33,351 nucleotides of DNA from Streptomyces hayashii (GCF_024539815.1 NZ_JAHHIU010000154.1:1-33351), one strand, 5' to 3'. Positions 14,823 through 22,625 are shown, numbered from the stretch's first letter. Notes: a model not told the origin generated them from the sequence alone. A program made the numbers and translations.

Positions 14823-16208
14823 TCACGCACCGTGCCAAACCGTGGTGATGTTGCAGAACTCCCGGATTCCGTGCCCCGACAGCTCACGGCCGTACCCGGA
14901 CCGCTTCACCCCGCCGAACGGGAAGCCCGGATGGGACGCCGTCATCCCGTTGACGAACACCCCGCCGGCCTCCAGATCCCGGACGAAACGGTCGACCTCG
15001 GCCTCGTCGCGCGTCCACACGTTGGAACTCAGCCCGAACGGCGAGTCGTTGGCGATGAGAACCGCCTCGTCCAGGTCGGCCGCCCGGTACAGCGTCGCGA
15101 CCGGCCCGAACGCCTCCTCCCGGTGGATGCGCATCTCGCGCGTGACCCCGGCCAGGACGGTCGGCGGGTAGTACCAGCCGGGCCCGTCGGGGCGCTCGCC
15201 CCCGCACAGCACGGCGGCCCCGCCGCGCCGGGCGTCGTCCACCAGTTCCTCAAGGTCCGCACGGCCCTGTTCGCTCGCCAGCGGCCCGATCTCCGTGTCC
15301 TCCTCCAGCGGGTCGCCGACCTTCAGGGCCGCCATGCCCGCCACGAACCGTTCGGCGAACGCGTCGTACACGTCCGTGTGAACGATGAACCGTTTGGCGG
15401 CGATGCACGACTGCCCGTTGTTCTGCACCCGCGCGGTCACCGCGACCTGCGCGGCCCGGTCGACGTCCGCCGAGGGCATGACCACGTACGGGTCGCTGCC
15501 GCCCAGCTCCAGCACAGTCTTCTTGATCATCTCGCCGGCGGTGGAGGCGACCGCCCGCCCGGCCGGTTCGCTGCCCGTCAGGGTCGCCGCCCTCACCCGC
15601 TCGTCGCGCAGGACGGCGTCGACCGCGCCGGAGCCGATCAGCAGCGTCTGGAAGCAGCCCTCGGTGAAGCCCGCCCGGTGGAACAGGTCCTCCAGGTACA
15701 GGGCGGTCTGCGGGACGTTCGAGGCGTGCTTGAGCAGGCCCACGTTGCCCGCCATCAGCGCCGGCGCGGCGAACCGGACCACCTGCCACAACGGGAAGTT
15801 CCACGGCATCACCGCGAGCACCGGCCCCAGCGGCCGGTAGCGGACCAGGGCGCGCGAGCCGCCGGAGTCCTTCACGTCGGCGGCGGCCGGCTCCTCGTCG
15901 GCGAGCAGCCCCTGCGCGTGCTCGGCGTACCAGCGCATCGCCTTGGCGCACTTCGCGGCCTCCGCGCGCGCCTGCTTCACCGGCTTGCCCATCTCGGTGG
16001 TCATGATCCGGCCGATGGCGTCCTGGTCCTCGTCGAGCAGGTCGGCGGCCCGGTTCAGCAGCCGGGCGCGTTCGGGATACGCCGTCGTCCGGTACGTGCG
16101 GAACGTGGCCTGCGCGAGCTGGAGCCGGCGTTCGAGCTCCTGCTCGTCCATGGCCTCGTACGTCTTGAGCGTCTCGCCGTTCGCCGGGTTCACCGTCGCG
16201 ATGGGCAT
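14823..16208 (-). CDS. NAD(P)-dependent aldehyde dehydrogenase (succinate-semialdehyde type)
   Basis: A 461-aa aldehyde dehydrogenase oxidising an aldehyde to its acid with NAD(P). Seen are the cofactor region PLGPVLAVMPWNFPLWQ near 127-142, catalytic E234 in LELGGSDP, nucleophile C268 in NGQSCIAAKR, and the EEAFGPV and GFPFGGVKRSGYGRELS end motifs. The short N-terminus (IATVNPANGETLKTYEAM) and the NNGQSCIAAKR variant are typical of the succinate-semialdehyde dehydrogenase (GabD/Sad) group. The physiological aldehyde is not certain. An ATG at 16208 is preceded by GGAGGTC. It is transcribed in the same direction as the NUDIX-ligase pair but separated by 76 bp, so it probably has its own promoter. 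Confidence 0.92.
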   Translation of the reverse strand: MPIATVNPANGETLKTYEAMDEQELERRLQLAQATFRTYRTTAYPERARLLNRAADLLDEDQDAIGRIMTTEMGKPVKQARAEAAKCAKAMRWYAEHAQGLLADEEPAAADVKDSGGSRALVRYRPLGPVLAVMPWNFPLWQVVRFAAPALMAGNVGLLKHASNVPQTALYLEDLFHRAGFTEGCFQTLLIGSGAVDAVLRDERVRAATLTGSEPAGRAVASTAGEMIKKTVLELGGSDPYVVMPSADVDRAAQVAVTARVQNNGQSCIAAKRFIVHTDVYDAFAERFVAGMAALKVGDPLEEDTEIGPLASEQGRADLEELVDDARRGGAAVLCGGERPDGPGWYYPPTVLAGVTREMRIHREEAFGPVATLYRAADLDEAVLIANDSPFGLSSNVWTRDEAEVDRFVRDLEAGGVFVNGMTASHPGFPFGGVKRSGYGRELSGHGIREFCNITTVWHGA

Positions 16209-16284
16209 GACCGACCTCCAAAAGAGCTGGCTGTGCTTCGACCTTCCCGCGCCGGGCCCGGGGCCGCAACGCGTGCGCGTCCGC

Positions 16285-16758
16285 TCAGACCGAGTGCTCC
16301 GCCAGCCGGTCGAGAAACGCGGCCTGTGCCGTGACGATCACCTCGCGCGCCCGGTCGAGTCCGAACCAGGCCACCCGGTCCAGCTCCGGGAACTCCTGGA
16401 CGCGCCCCGATCTCGGCGGCCACTCCATGGCGAACGTGCCGGGCTCGACGGACGCCGGATCGAGGTCCGCCTCGATCGCCCAGGCGGTGACGATCTTGCC
16501 GTTGGTCTGCCGGACCTCGCCCAGCTCGATCGCCTCGCCGTCGGGCGGCGGCAGCCCCAGCTCCTCCCGGAACTCGCGGCGAGCGGCCTCCCAGGCCGGT
16601 TCGTCGGGTTCGTACTCGCCCTTCGGGACGGTCCAGGCCCCGGCGTCCTTCTTCGCGAAGTACGGGCCGCCCATATGGCCCAGCAGCACCTGCGGCCCGT
16701 CACCGGCGCGGCGGAACAGCAGCAGGCCGGCGCTGCGCCGGAGAGCCGCCCGCGTCAC
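16285..16758 (-). CDS. NUDIX hydrolase coupled to DNA ligase
   Basis: A 157-aa NUDIX pyrophosphohydrolase. The complete Nudix box is present: G-x5-E-x7-REFREELGL, starting at the G in PKGEYEPDEP. The N-terminal RSAGLLLFRR strand and the GGPYFAKKDAGAWTVPKG region are typical of Ap4A- or diphosphoinositol-like subgroups. The start is GTG 16758, which overlaps the ligase stop by 4 nt and has GGAGGTG 7 nt upstream inside the ligase gene. The conserved coupling suggests that it cleans up a nucleotide by-product of ligase chemistry (for example Ap4A), but the substrate is inference. Confidence 0.92.
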   Translation of the reverse strand: MTRAALRRSAGLLLFRRAGDGPQVLLGHMGGPYFAKKDAGAWTVPKGEYEPDEPAWEAARREFREELGLPPPDGEAIELGEVRQTNGKIVTAWAIEADLDPASVEPGTFAMEWPPRSGRVQEFPELDRVAWFGLDRAREVIVTAQAAFLDRLAEHSV

Positions 16759-18293
16759 GGACGCACCTCCGGGTGGGCGGCGAGCAGGGTCTCCACCGTG
16801 TCCGCCTCCTCGGGGCGTTTGTCCTCCCGGTAGCGCAGCACGCGGGCGAAACGGAGGGTGACACCGGCCGGGTAGCGGGTGGAGCGCTGCAGGCCGTCGT
16901 AGGCGATTTCGACGACGAGTTCGGGCCGCACGGTCACGACGTACCCGTTCTCGTCCACGGCCAGGTCCCGCAGACGTTCCGTCTGCCAGGCGAGCATGGC
17001 GTCGGTCATGCCTTTGAACGTCTTGCCGAGCATCACGAAGCCGCCGTCCGGCGTGCGCGCGCCGAGGTGAAGATTGGAGAGCTTGCCGGCGCGCCTCCCA
17101 TGGCCCCACTCGGCGGCCAGCACCACCAGGTCGAGAGTGTGCACGGGCTTCACCTTCAGCCAGGAGGCACCCCGCCGCCCCGCGCTGTAGGGCGCGTCCA
17201 GGGCCTTGACGACCACCCCCTCGTGGCCGCGCAGCAGGGTCTGCCGGGAGAACTCCTCCGCCGTCCCGACGTCGTCGGGGCCGGACACGAGCGTCCGGCG
17301 CACCCGCATCGGCTCGGGCGTCAGCCGGGCCAGCTCCGCGTGCCGTTCGGCGAAGGGCAGATCGAGCAGGTCACGGCCGTCCACAAACAGCGCGTCGAAG
17401 AACACGGGGGAGACGGGCACCGCCGCGGCGGCCGCCGCCACGTCCACCCGGGAGCCCACGCGGCCGGCCGTCTCCTGGAAGGAGCGGGGACGTCCCGCCT
17501 CGTCGAAGGCGATGACCTCCCCGTCCAGGACGAAGCGCGATCCCGCCAACCGCCGTGCCGCCTCGGTCACTTCCGGCAACCGGTCGGTGATGTCGTCGAG
17601 CGTGCGGGTGTAGAGGCGGACCTCGTCCCCGTCGCGGTGCACCTGGACGCGGATGCCGTCGAGCTTCTCCTCCACGGCGCAGACGCCGAGCCTGCCGACC
17701 GCCTCGGCGACGGAGGACGCGGTGTGCGCGAGCATCGGCAGCACCGGACGGCCGACGGTCAGCCGGAACGCCTCCAGCGCCGCCGGCCCCTCGCCGAGCA
17801 GCGCCTGTGCCACCGCCTGCAGCGACCCGGCCAGCATCACCGCCCGCCGCACGTCGGTCGCCGGCGCGCCGGTGGCCTGCGCCAGGCCCTCCACGGCGAC
17901 GGCGTCCAGCGCGCCCTGACGGACCTCGCCGGTGAGCAGACCGAGCAGGAAGCGCTGCTCCTGCGCGGTGGCCGCGCCCATCAACTGCTCGACCAGCCGC
18001 ACCCGTTCGGCCTGCGATCCGGGGCCGGCCACCTTGCCGAGCTCTCCGAGGAGGGCGTCCACCTCGCGCACCGTCAGGGTCGGGGTCCCGGCCGGGTCGA
18101 CCGGTCGGCCCAGCACCTTCCAGCCGACGCCCAGGCGGCCCTGGGGCAGCCGCCCGGCCAGATACGGGATCACCGGGGGCACGTCGTCCGGCTCCGCCTC
18201 CCGGAAGAGTTCGGCGAGCAGGGCGATCTTGCGGGAGCGCGCCGAGGTGGCGGCGACCTCCCGGGACACGTCGGCGAGCCGGGTGAGCAGCAT
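16755..18293 (-). CDS. ligB: ATP-dependent DNA ligase (LigB type)
   Basis: A 512-aa ATP-dependent DNA ligase. It has an N-terminal DNA-binding domain (about 1-180), an adenylation domain with nucleotide-accepting lysine K210 in VEEKLDGIRVQ, RFVLDGEVIAF (motif III region), and SWLKVKP (motif V). A C-terminal OB-fold follows and contains VRPELVVEIAYDG. The layout matches mycobacterial LigB and archaeal or eukaryotic ligase I rather than the LigD/LigC repair ligases. The main replicative enzyme in this group is the NAD-dependent LigA, so this one probably serves repair. The ATG at 18293 begins the conserved sequence. There is no ribosome binding site, but a CACCAT hexamer lies 6 nt before it. 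It forms a two-gene operon with the NUDIX gene. Confidence 0.94.
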   Translation of the reverse strand: MLLTRLADVSREVAATSARSRKIALLAELFREAEPDDVPPVIPYLAGRLPQGRLGVGWKVLGRPVDPAGTPTLTVREVDALLGELGKVAGPGSQAERVRLVEQLMGAATAQEQRFLLGLLTGEVRQGALDAVAVEGLAQATGAPATDVRRAVMLAGSLQAVAQALLGEGPAALEAFRLTVGRPVLPMLAHTASSVAEAVGRLGVCAVEEKLDGIRVQVHRDGDEVRLYTRTLDDITDRLPEVTEAARRLAGSRFVLDGEVIAFDEAGRPRSFQETAGRVGSRVDVAAAAAAVPVSPVFFDALFVDGRDLLDLPFAERHAELARLTPEPMRVRRTLVSGPDDVGTAEEFSRQTLLRGHEGVVVKALDAPYSAGRRGASWLKVKPVHTLDLVVLAAEWGHGRRAGKLSNLHLGARTPDGGFVMLGKTFKGMTDAMLAWQTERLRDLAVDENGYVVTVRPELVVEIAYDGLQRSTRYPAGVTLRFARVLRYREDKRPEEADTVETLLAAHPEVRP

Positions 18294-18378
18294 GCAGCCA
18301 TGGTGCAACGAGCCACTGACAACGACACCCGGACAGCCGGACCCCCGGCGGAGCCGCGGACGCACACGGGGCCCGGCC

Positions 18379-18418
18379 CCGGCGTCCCCGGCGGCCTCCG
18401 CGGCGCCGGGGACGCCGG
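18379..18418 (-). terminator. 14-bp perfect hairpin downstream of the 37-aa ORF
   Basis: CCGGCGTCCCCGGC pairs perfectly with GCCGGGGACGCCGG around a 12-nt loop. It is the strongest hairpin seen in the window. It lies between the 37-codon gene (stop at 18495) and ligB on the same strand. Confidence 0.65.
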
Positions 18419-18494
18419 TGGTGGTGGGGGCGAGGTCCGCCCGTCCGCCGGGGGCGCGCCGCGGGCCGGGCGTGCTGCGGCCCGCGGACGCCGT

Positions 18495-18608
18495 CTAGCG
18501 TCGGCCCGCCGCGTCGAGGTCCGTCATCAGCAGCTCCATGTTGATCGCCGCCCCCGCGCGGTAGCCGCGGCTGGCCGCGTTCCCGGTGTTCCCGGCGTTC
18601 TCGGTCAT
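18495..18608 (-). CDS. 37-aa micropeptide divergent from XRE-cupin regulator
   Basis: A short gene of 37 codons plus TAG. The ATG at 18608 is preceded by GGAGG (18617-18621) with an ideal 8-nt spacing. The product starts with the repetitive MTENAGNTGNAAS and continues SRGYRAGAAINMELLMTDL to DAAGRR. It has no hydrophobic helix, no cysteine and no signal sequence. Third codon positions are almost all G or C, a strong terminator follows, and it lies divergent from a regulator across a 72-80 bp gap with overlapping promoters. All of this argues for a real small gene. No processing enzymes lie nearby, so a modified-peptide role is not supported. I do not recognise a family. It could be a regulatory peptide or co-regulated partner of the regulator. 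Confidence 0.62.
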   Translation of the reverse strand: MTENAGNTGNAASRGYRAGAAINMELLMTDLDAAGRR

Positions 18609-18650
18609 GGTGACCACCTCCGCCGTCACGGTCGCCGGGCCGGTGCGGGA

Positions 18651-18681
18651 TTGACAAACTTCTTTGCCGGTTCCGCAATAT
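18651..18681 (+). promoter_or_regulatory. promoter of XRE-cupin gene (leaderless), overlapping a divergent promoter
   Basis: A consensus TTGACA -35 (18651-18656) precedes a CAATAT -10-like hexamer (18676-18681) with a 19-bp spacer. The start would fall on the ATG at 18689. On the other strand TTGCGG (18673-18678), a 17-bp spacer and GTCAAT (18650-18655) could serve the 37-aa gene. Confidence 0.5.
18664..18678. promoter_or_regulatory. TTGC-N7-GCAA inverted repeat, candidate XRE operator
   Basis: TTGC (18664-18667) and GCAA (18675-18678) flank seven bases that also match at one inner pair. The repeat lies between the -35 and -10 of the regulator gene, the usual place for autorepression. Confidence 0.5.
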
Positions 18682-18688
18682 GGGGGAC

Positions 18689-19261
18689 ATGACTACGGAT
18701 GACGTGCTCGCGGAGGTCGGACCGAGGCTGCGGCGGCTCAGGAAGGAGCGGGAGGTGACGCTCGCGGCGCTGTCGGAGACCACCGGCATCTCCGTCAGCA
18801 CCCTCTCCCGGCTGGAGTCCGGGCTGCGCAAGCCCAGCCTGGAGCTGCTCCTGCCGATCGCCCGGGCCCACCAGGTCCCGTTGGACGAGCTGGTCGGAGC
18901 GCCGCCGGTGGGCGACCCCCGGGTGCGTGCCAGGCCGCTCGTGCGGCACGGGCGCACCTTCTGGCCCCTGACTCGGCAGCCCGGCGGACTGCAGGCGTTC
19001 AAGGTGCTGGTGCCGCAGAGCGACGAGGAGCCGGAGCTGCGCACCCATGAGGGCTACGAGTGGCTGTACGTGCTGTCCGGGCGGCTGCGGGTGGTGCTCG
19101 GGGAGCACGACGTGGTGATGACGGCGGGAGAGGCGGCCGAGTTCGACACGCGCGTGCCGCACTGGTTCGGGTCGACGGGGGAGGGGCCGGCGGAGTTCCT
19201 CAGCCTGTTCGGACCGCAGGGCGAGCGGATGCACGTGCGGGCGAGGCCGTCGCAGAGGTGA
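18689..19261 (+). CDS. XRE-family regulator with C-terminal cupin domain
   Basis: A 190-aa regulator. The HTH_3 domain spans about residues 8-65 (LRRLRKEREVTLAAL, then TGISVSTLSRLESGLRKPS). A cupin_2 small-molecule-binding barrel follows at about 105-185 (THEGYEWLYVLSGRLRVVLG, then GEAAEFDTRVPHWFG). The ATG at 18689 fits the predicted start of transcription; the other in-frame ATG at 18680 lies within the -10 region. It is followed on the same strand, 86 bp away, by an MDR oxidoreductase and two acyl-CoA dehydrogenase subunits, which it may control. It may also regulate the divergent 37-aa gene. The cupin ligand is unknown. Confidence 0.93.
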   Translation: MTTDDVLAEVGPRLRRLRKEREVTLAALSETTGISVSTLSRLESGLRKPSLELLLPIARAHQVPLDELVGAPPVGDPRVRARPLVRHGRTFWPLTRQPGGLQAFKVLVPQSDEEPELRTHEGYEWLYVLSGRLRVVLGEHDVVMTAGEAAEFDTRVPHWFGSTGEGPAEFLSLFGPQGERMHVRARPSQR

Positions 19262-19347
19262 CGTGCGCAACGGTTCCCCCGAGGGCAAGCGACCGCTTAG
19301 TATGCACTCGACCAGGGTTCGACGACGCAGTCCCGTGGAGGCTCCGC

Positions 19348-20319
19348 ATGCAGGCATGGCAGGTGCACGAGAACGGCGAGCCGAGCGAGGTGATGCAGCT
19401 CCGGGAAGTGGAGCGGCCCACCCCCGGCGACGGCCAGGTCCTGCTCAGGGTGCGTGCCGCGAACGTCAACTTCCCTGACGCGCTGATGGTCCGGGGCCAC
19501 TACCAGGTACGGCCCCCGCTGCCGTTCACCCCGGGCGTGGAGATCTGCGGGGAGACCGAGGACGGCCGCCGGGTCATCGCCAACCCGGCCCTGCCCTACG
19601 GCGGCTTCGCCGAATACGCCGTCGCGGACGCCGCCGCCCTGCTCCCCGCCCCCGAGTCGCTGGACGACGCCGAGGCCGCCGCGCTGCACATCGGCTACCA
19701 GACCGGATGGTTCGCGCTGCACCGCAGGGCGCGTCTGGAGGCCGGCGAGACGCTCCTCGTGCACGCCGCCGCGGGCGGGGTCGGCACCGCGGCCGTGCAG
19801 CTCGGCAAGGCGGCGGGCGCGACCGTCATCGGCGTCGTGGGCGGCGCCGAGAAGGCCGCCGTCGCCCGGGAGGTGGGCTGCGACCTGGTGATCGACCGGC
19901 GGGCCGAGGACGTCGTCGGCGCCGTGAAGGAAGCCACCGGCGGCCGGGGCGCCGACGTGATCTTCGACCCGGTCGGCGGCGAGGCCTACACGCAGTCCGC
20001 CAAGGCCGTCGCCTTCGAGGGCCGCATCGTGGTCGTCGGCTTCGCGAGCGGGACCATCCCGAGTCCCGCGCTGAACCACGCCCTCGTCAAGAACTACTCG
20101 ATCCTCGGCCTGCACTGGGGCCTGTACAACACCAAGGACCCGAAACTGGTCCAGCACTGCCACGAACAGCTCACCGAGCTGGCCGCCCGGGGCGCGATCC
20201 GGCCGTTGGTCAGCGAGCGCGTGGCGCTCGACGGGGCCGCGGCCGCCGTGCAGCGCGTCGCCGACGGCGTCACCACGGGCCGGGTCGCCGTCGTACCGCA
20301 GAACGGAGCCGCCGCATGA
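19348..20319 (+). CDS. Zinc-free MDR oxidoreductase, NADPH:quinone reductase-like
   Basis: A 323-aa medium-chain dehydrogenase/reductase. The GroES-like N-terminal domain has FTPGVEICGE. The Rossmann domain has the HAAAGGVGTAAVQLGKAAGA signature at about 146-165, as in quinone oxidoreductases and enoyl reductases. Zinc-ligand cysteines of alcohol dehydrogenases are absent. The ATG at 19348 has GGAGG 6 nt upstream; the longer frame lacks support. TAGTAT at 19298-19303 could be a -10. It overlaps the next gene by 4 nt (ATGA), so it belongs with the two acyl-CoA dehydrogenase subunits, perhaps acting on the same thioester or an enone derived from it. Confidence 0.92.
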   Translation: MQAWQVHENGEPSEVMQLREVERPTPGDGQVLLRVRAANVNFPDALMVRGHYQVRPPLPFTPGVEICGETEDGRRVIANPALPYGGFAEYAVADAAALLPAPESLDDAEAAALHIGYQTGWFALHRRARLEAGETLLVHAAAGGVGTAAVQLGKAAGATVIGVVGGAEKAAVAREVGCDLVIDRRAEDVVGAVKEATGGRGADVIFDPVGGEAYTQSAKAVAFEGRIVVVGFASGTIPSPALNHALVKNYSILGLHWGLYNTKDPKLVQHCHEQLTELAARGAIRPLVSERVALDGAAAAVQRVADGVTTGRVAVVPQNGAAA

Positions 20320-21500
20320 CCGACGCAGCCGAACTCAAGCGCCGCACCGCGCAGTTGCTGGCCGAGCATCCGCCCGCCACGACCGCGCGGCAGGACTTCC
20401 TCCAGGCCCGCTTCGACGCGGGACTGGCCTGGGTGCACTACCCCGAGGGCCTCGGCGGCCTCGGCGCGCCCCGCTCCCTCCAGGCCGTCGTGGACACCGA
20501 GCTGGAGGCCGCGGGCGCCCCCGACAACGACCCCCGGCGCATCGGCATCGGTCTCGGCATGGCCGCGCCGACGATCCTGAAGTACGGCACCGAGGAGCAG
20601 AAGCAGCGCTTCCTGCGGCCCCTGTGGACGGGCGAGGAGGTCTGGTGCCAGCTGTTCAGCGAACCCGGCGCCGGCTCCGACCTGGCCGCCCTCGGCACCC
20701 GCGCCGTCCGGCAGGACGGGGGAGACTGGGTCGTCAACGGCCAGAAGGTGTGGACGTCCAGTGCCCATGTGGCCCGCTGGGCCATCCTCATCGCCCGCAC
20801 CGACCCGGACGTGCCCAAGCACGCGGGCATCACCTACTTCCTGTGCGACATGACCGACCCCGGCGTCGAGGTCCGGCCGCTGCGCCAGATCACCGGCGAG
20901 GCCGAGTTCAACGAGGTCTTCCTCACCGACGTCCGCATCCCCGACGCGCGCCGGCTCGGCGAGGTCGGCGACGGCTGGCGGGTCGCGCAGACCACGCTGA
21001 ACAACGAACGCGTCGCCATCGGCGGCATGCGGCTGCCCCGCGAGGGCGGCATGATCGGCCCGGTCGCGAAGACCTGGCGCGAGCGCCCCGCACTGCGCAC
21101 CCACGACCTGCACCAGCGGCTGCTGAAGCTGTGGGTCGAGGCCGAGGTCGCCCGGCTCACCGGCGAACGCCTGCGCCAGCAGCTCGCCCAGGGCCAGCCC
21201 GGCCCCGAGGGCGCCGGCATGAAGCTCGCCTTCGCCCGCCTCAACCAGGAGATCAGCGGCCTGGAGGTGGAACTGCGCGGCGAGGAGGGCCTGTTGTACG
21301 ACGACTGGACGATGCGCCGCCCGGAGCTCGTGGACTTCACAGGCCGGGACGCCGGGTACCGCTACCTGCGCTCCAAGGGCAACAGCATCGAGGGCGGGAC
21401 CAGCGAGGTCCTGCTGAACATCGTCGCCGAGCGCGTCCTGGGCCTGCCCTCCGAGCCGCGCACCGACAAGGACGTCGCATGGAAGGACCTGGCCCGGTGA
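20316..21500 (+). CDS. Acyl-CoA dehydrogenase, catalytic-type subunit of a heteromeric pair
   Basis: A 394-aa acyl-CoA dehydrogenase starting at ATG 20316 (ATGA overlap). FAD-binding motifs are intact (QLFSEPGAGSDLAAL, VNGQKVWTSSAH). The C-terminal loop reads IEGGTSEV, with Gly at the usual Glu position. The base is more likely E231 in TTLNNERVAIGG, matching the helix-G Glu used by isovaleryl-CoA dehydrogenase and heteromeric FadE proteins. Immediately followed by a second, divergent ACAD with a GTGA overlap. This is the layout of alpha2-beta2 enzymes known from steroid side-chain and other branched acyl-CoA degradation. No other steroid genes are present, so the substrate is open. Confidence 0.92.
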   Translation: MTDAAELKRRTAQLLAEHPPATTARQDFLQARFDAGLAWVHYPEGLGGLGAPRSLQAVVDTELEAAGAPDNDPRRIGIGLGMAAPTILKYGTEEQKQRFLRPLWTGEEVWCQLFSEPGAGSDLAALGTRAVRQDGGDWVVNGQKVWTSSAHVARWAILIARTDPDVPKHAGITYFLCDMTDPGVEVRPLRQITGEAEFNEVFLTDVRIPDARRLGEVGDGWRVAQTTLNNERVAIGGMRLPREGGMIGPVAKTWRERPALRTHDLHQRLLKLWVEAEVARLTGERLRQQLAQGQPGPEGAGMKLAFARLNQEISGLEVELRGEEGLLYDDWTMRRPELVDFTGRDAGYRYLRSKGNSIEGGTSEVLLNIVAERVLGLPSEPRTDKDVAWKDLAR

Positions 21501-22588
21501 ACACACAGCCCGACCTGCTGTACTCGGAGGAGGAAGAGGCGCTGCGCGCCGCCGTCCGGGACCTGCTCGCCGACCACTGCGACGCGCCCGGCGTCATCGC
21601 CCGCACGGAGTCCGGCGCCCCGCACGACCTGTCGGCCTGGAAATCGCTCGCCGACGGCATGGGCCTGGCCGGCCTGCTGGTGCCCGAGGCGCTCGGCGGC
21701 CAGGGCGCCACCCACCGCGAAGCCGCCGTCGTCCTGGAGGAGCTGGGCCGGGCGGTCGCACCGGTGCCGTATCTCACCAGCGCCGTCGTCGCCACCGAGG
21801 CGCTGCTGGCCTGCGGGGACGACGAGCTGCTCGGTCGACTGGCGTCCGGGCGGACGATCGGCGCGCTGGCCGTCGGCCTGCACCTCGCACCCGGCGCCGT
21901 CCATCAGGTCGCGCACGTCGAGAACGGCGTCCTGCGCGGGGAGCTGACCGGTGTCGCGGACGCGGCCGTCGCCGACGTGCTGCTCGTGCCCGGCGACGAC
22001 GGCGCCCTGTACGCCGTGCGGGCACAGGACGCGACCGTCACCCCGCAGACCTCCTTCGACCTGACCCGGCCCCTGGCCACGGTCACCCTGACCGACGCGC
22101 CCGGACGTCGCCTCGGCGACGCCGGACCCGCCGTGAGCCGTGCGCTGCGGGCCGGGGCCGGACTGCTCGCCTCCGAACAACTCGGCCTCGCCGACTGGGC
22201 GTTGACCGAGACCGTGCGCTACCTGAAGGAGCGCAAGCAGTTCAACCGGCCCGTCGGCGGCTTCCAGGCGCTCAAGCACCGGCTGGCCCAGCTCTGGCTG
22301 GAGGTCGTCAACCTGCGCGCCGCCGCCCGGGCCGCGGCCGACGCGCTCGCCGCCGGGGAGCCCTCCGACGAGGCGTCCGTGGCGGTCGCCGTCGCCCAGG
22401 CCTACGCGGCGCCCGTGGCCGTCCGGGCCGCCGAGGAGGCGCTGCAACTGCACGCCGGGATCGGCATGACCTGGGAACACCCCGTCCACCTGTATCTGAA
22501 GCGGGCCAAGGCCGACTCGATCGCCTACGGGACGGCGGGCGCCCACCGTGCGGCGCTGGCGGGACTCGTCGACCTCCAGGCCCCCTGA
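21497..22588 (+). CDS. Acyl-CoA dehydrogenase, partner subunit lacking the catalytic Glu
   Basis: A 363-aa ACAD-family protein starting at GTG 21497. The N-terminal helical domain (EEEEALRAAVRDLLADHC) and the C-terminal domain (ETVRYLKERKQFNRPVGGFQALKH, then EEALQLHAGIGMTWEHPVHLYLKRAK) are present. The middle beta domain is short and lacks the FSEPxAGSD motif. The C-terminal loop reads IAYGTAGAH, with no Glu at either usual site. It most likely forms the structural or FAD-sharing half of a heterotetramer with the preceding subunit. The gene is followed 12 nt later by a perfect 12-bp terminator hairpin. Confidence 0.9.
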   Translation: MNTQPDLLYSEEEEALRAAVRDLLADHCDAPGVIARTESGAPHDLSAWKSLADGMGLAGLLVPEALGGQGATHREAAVVLEELGRAVAPVPYLTSAVVATEALLACGDDELLGRLASGRTIGALAVGLHLAPGAVHQVAHVENGVLRGELTGVADAAVADVLLVPGDDGALYAVRAQDATVTPQTSFDLTRPLATVTLTDAPGRRLGDAGPAVSRALRAGAGLLASEQLGLADWALTETVRYLKERKQFNRPVGGFQALKHRLAQLWLEVVNLRAAARAAADALAAGEPSDEASVAVAVAQAYAAPVAVRAAEEALQLHAGIGMTWEHPVHLYLKRAKADSIAYGTAGAHRAALAGLVDLQAP

Positions 22589-22600
22589 CCGTCGCCCGGT

Positions 22601-22625
22601 GAAGCCCGCCCCCGGGGCGGGCTTC
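22601..22625 (+). terminator. strong terminator after the ACAD operon
   Basis: GAAGCCCGCCCC pairs perfectly with GGGGCGGGCTTC around one unpaired base (in practice a 3-5 nt loop), followed by a short TTCG run. Confidence 0.8.

Noticed and set aside
18495..18608. RiPP precursor role for the 37-aa ORF
   Set aside because: No cysteine, few Ser/Thr near the C-terminus, and no modifying enzyme, protease or exporter nearby.
16773..18692. A 639-codon plus-strand frame opposite ligB
   Set aside because: Antisense shadow of the ligase; composition is His/Gly/Arg-rich and no family motif is visible.
19707..20315. A frame fused upstream of the first heteromeric acyl-CoA dehydrogenase
   Set aside because: This part is an out-of-frame reading of the MDR gene. 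The ATG at 20316 gives a normal ACAD N-terminus.
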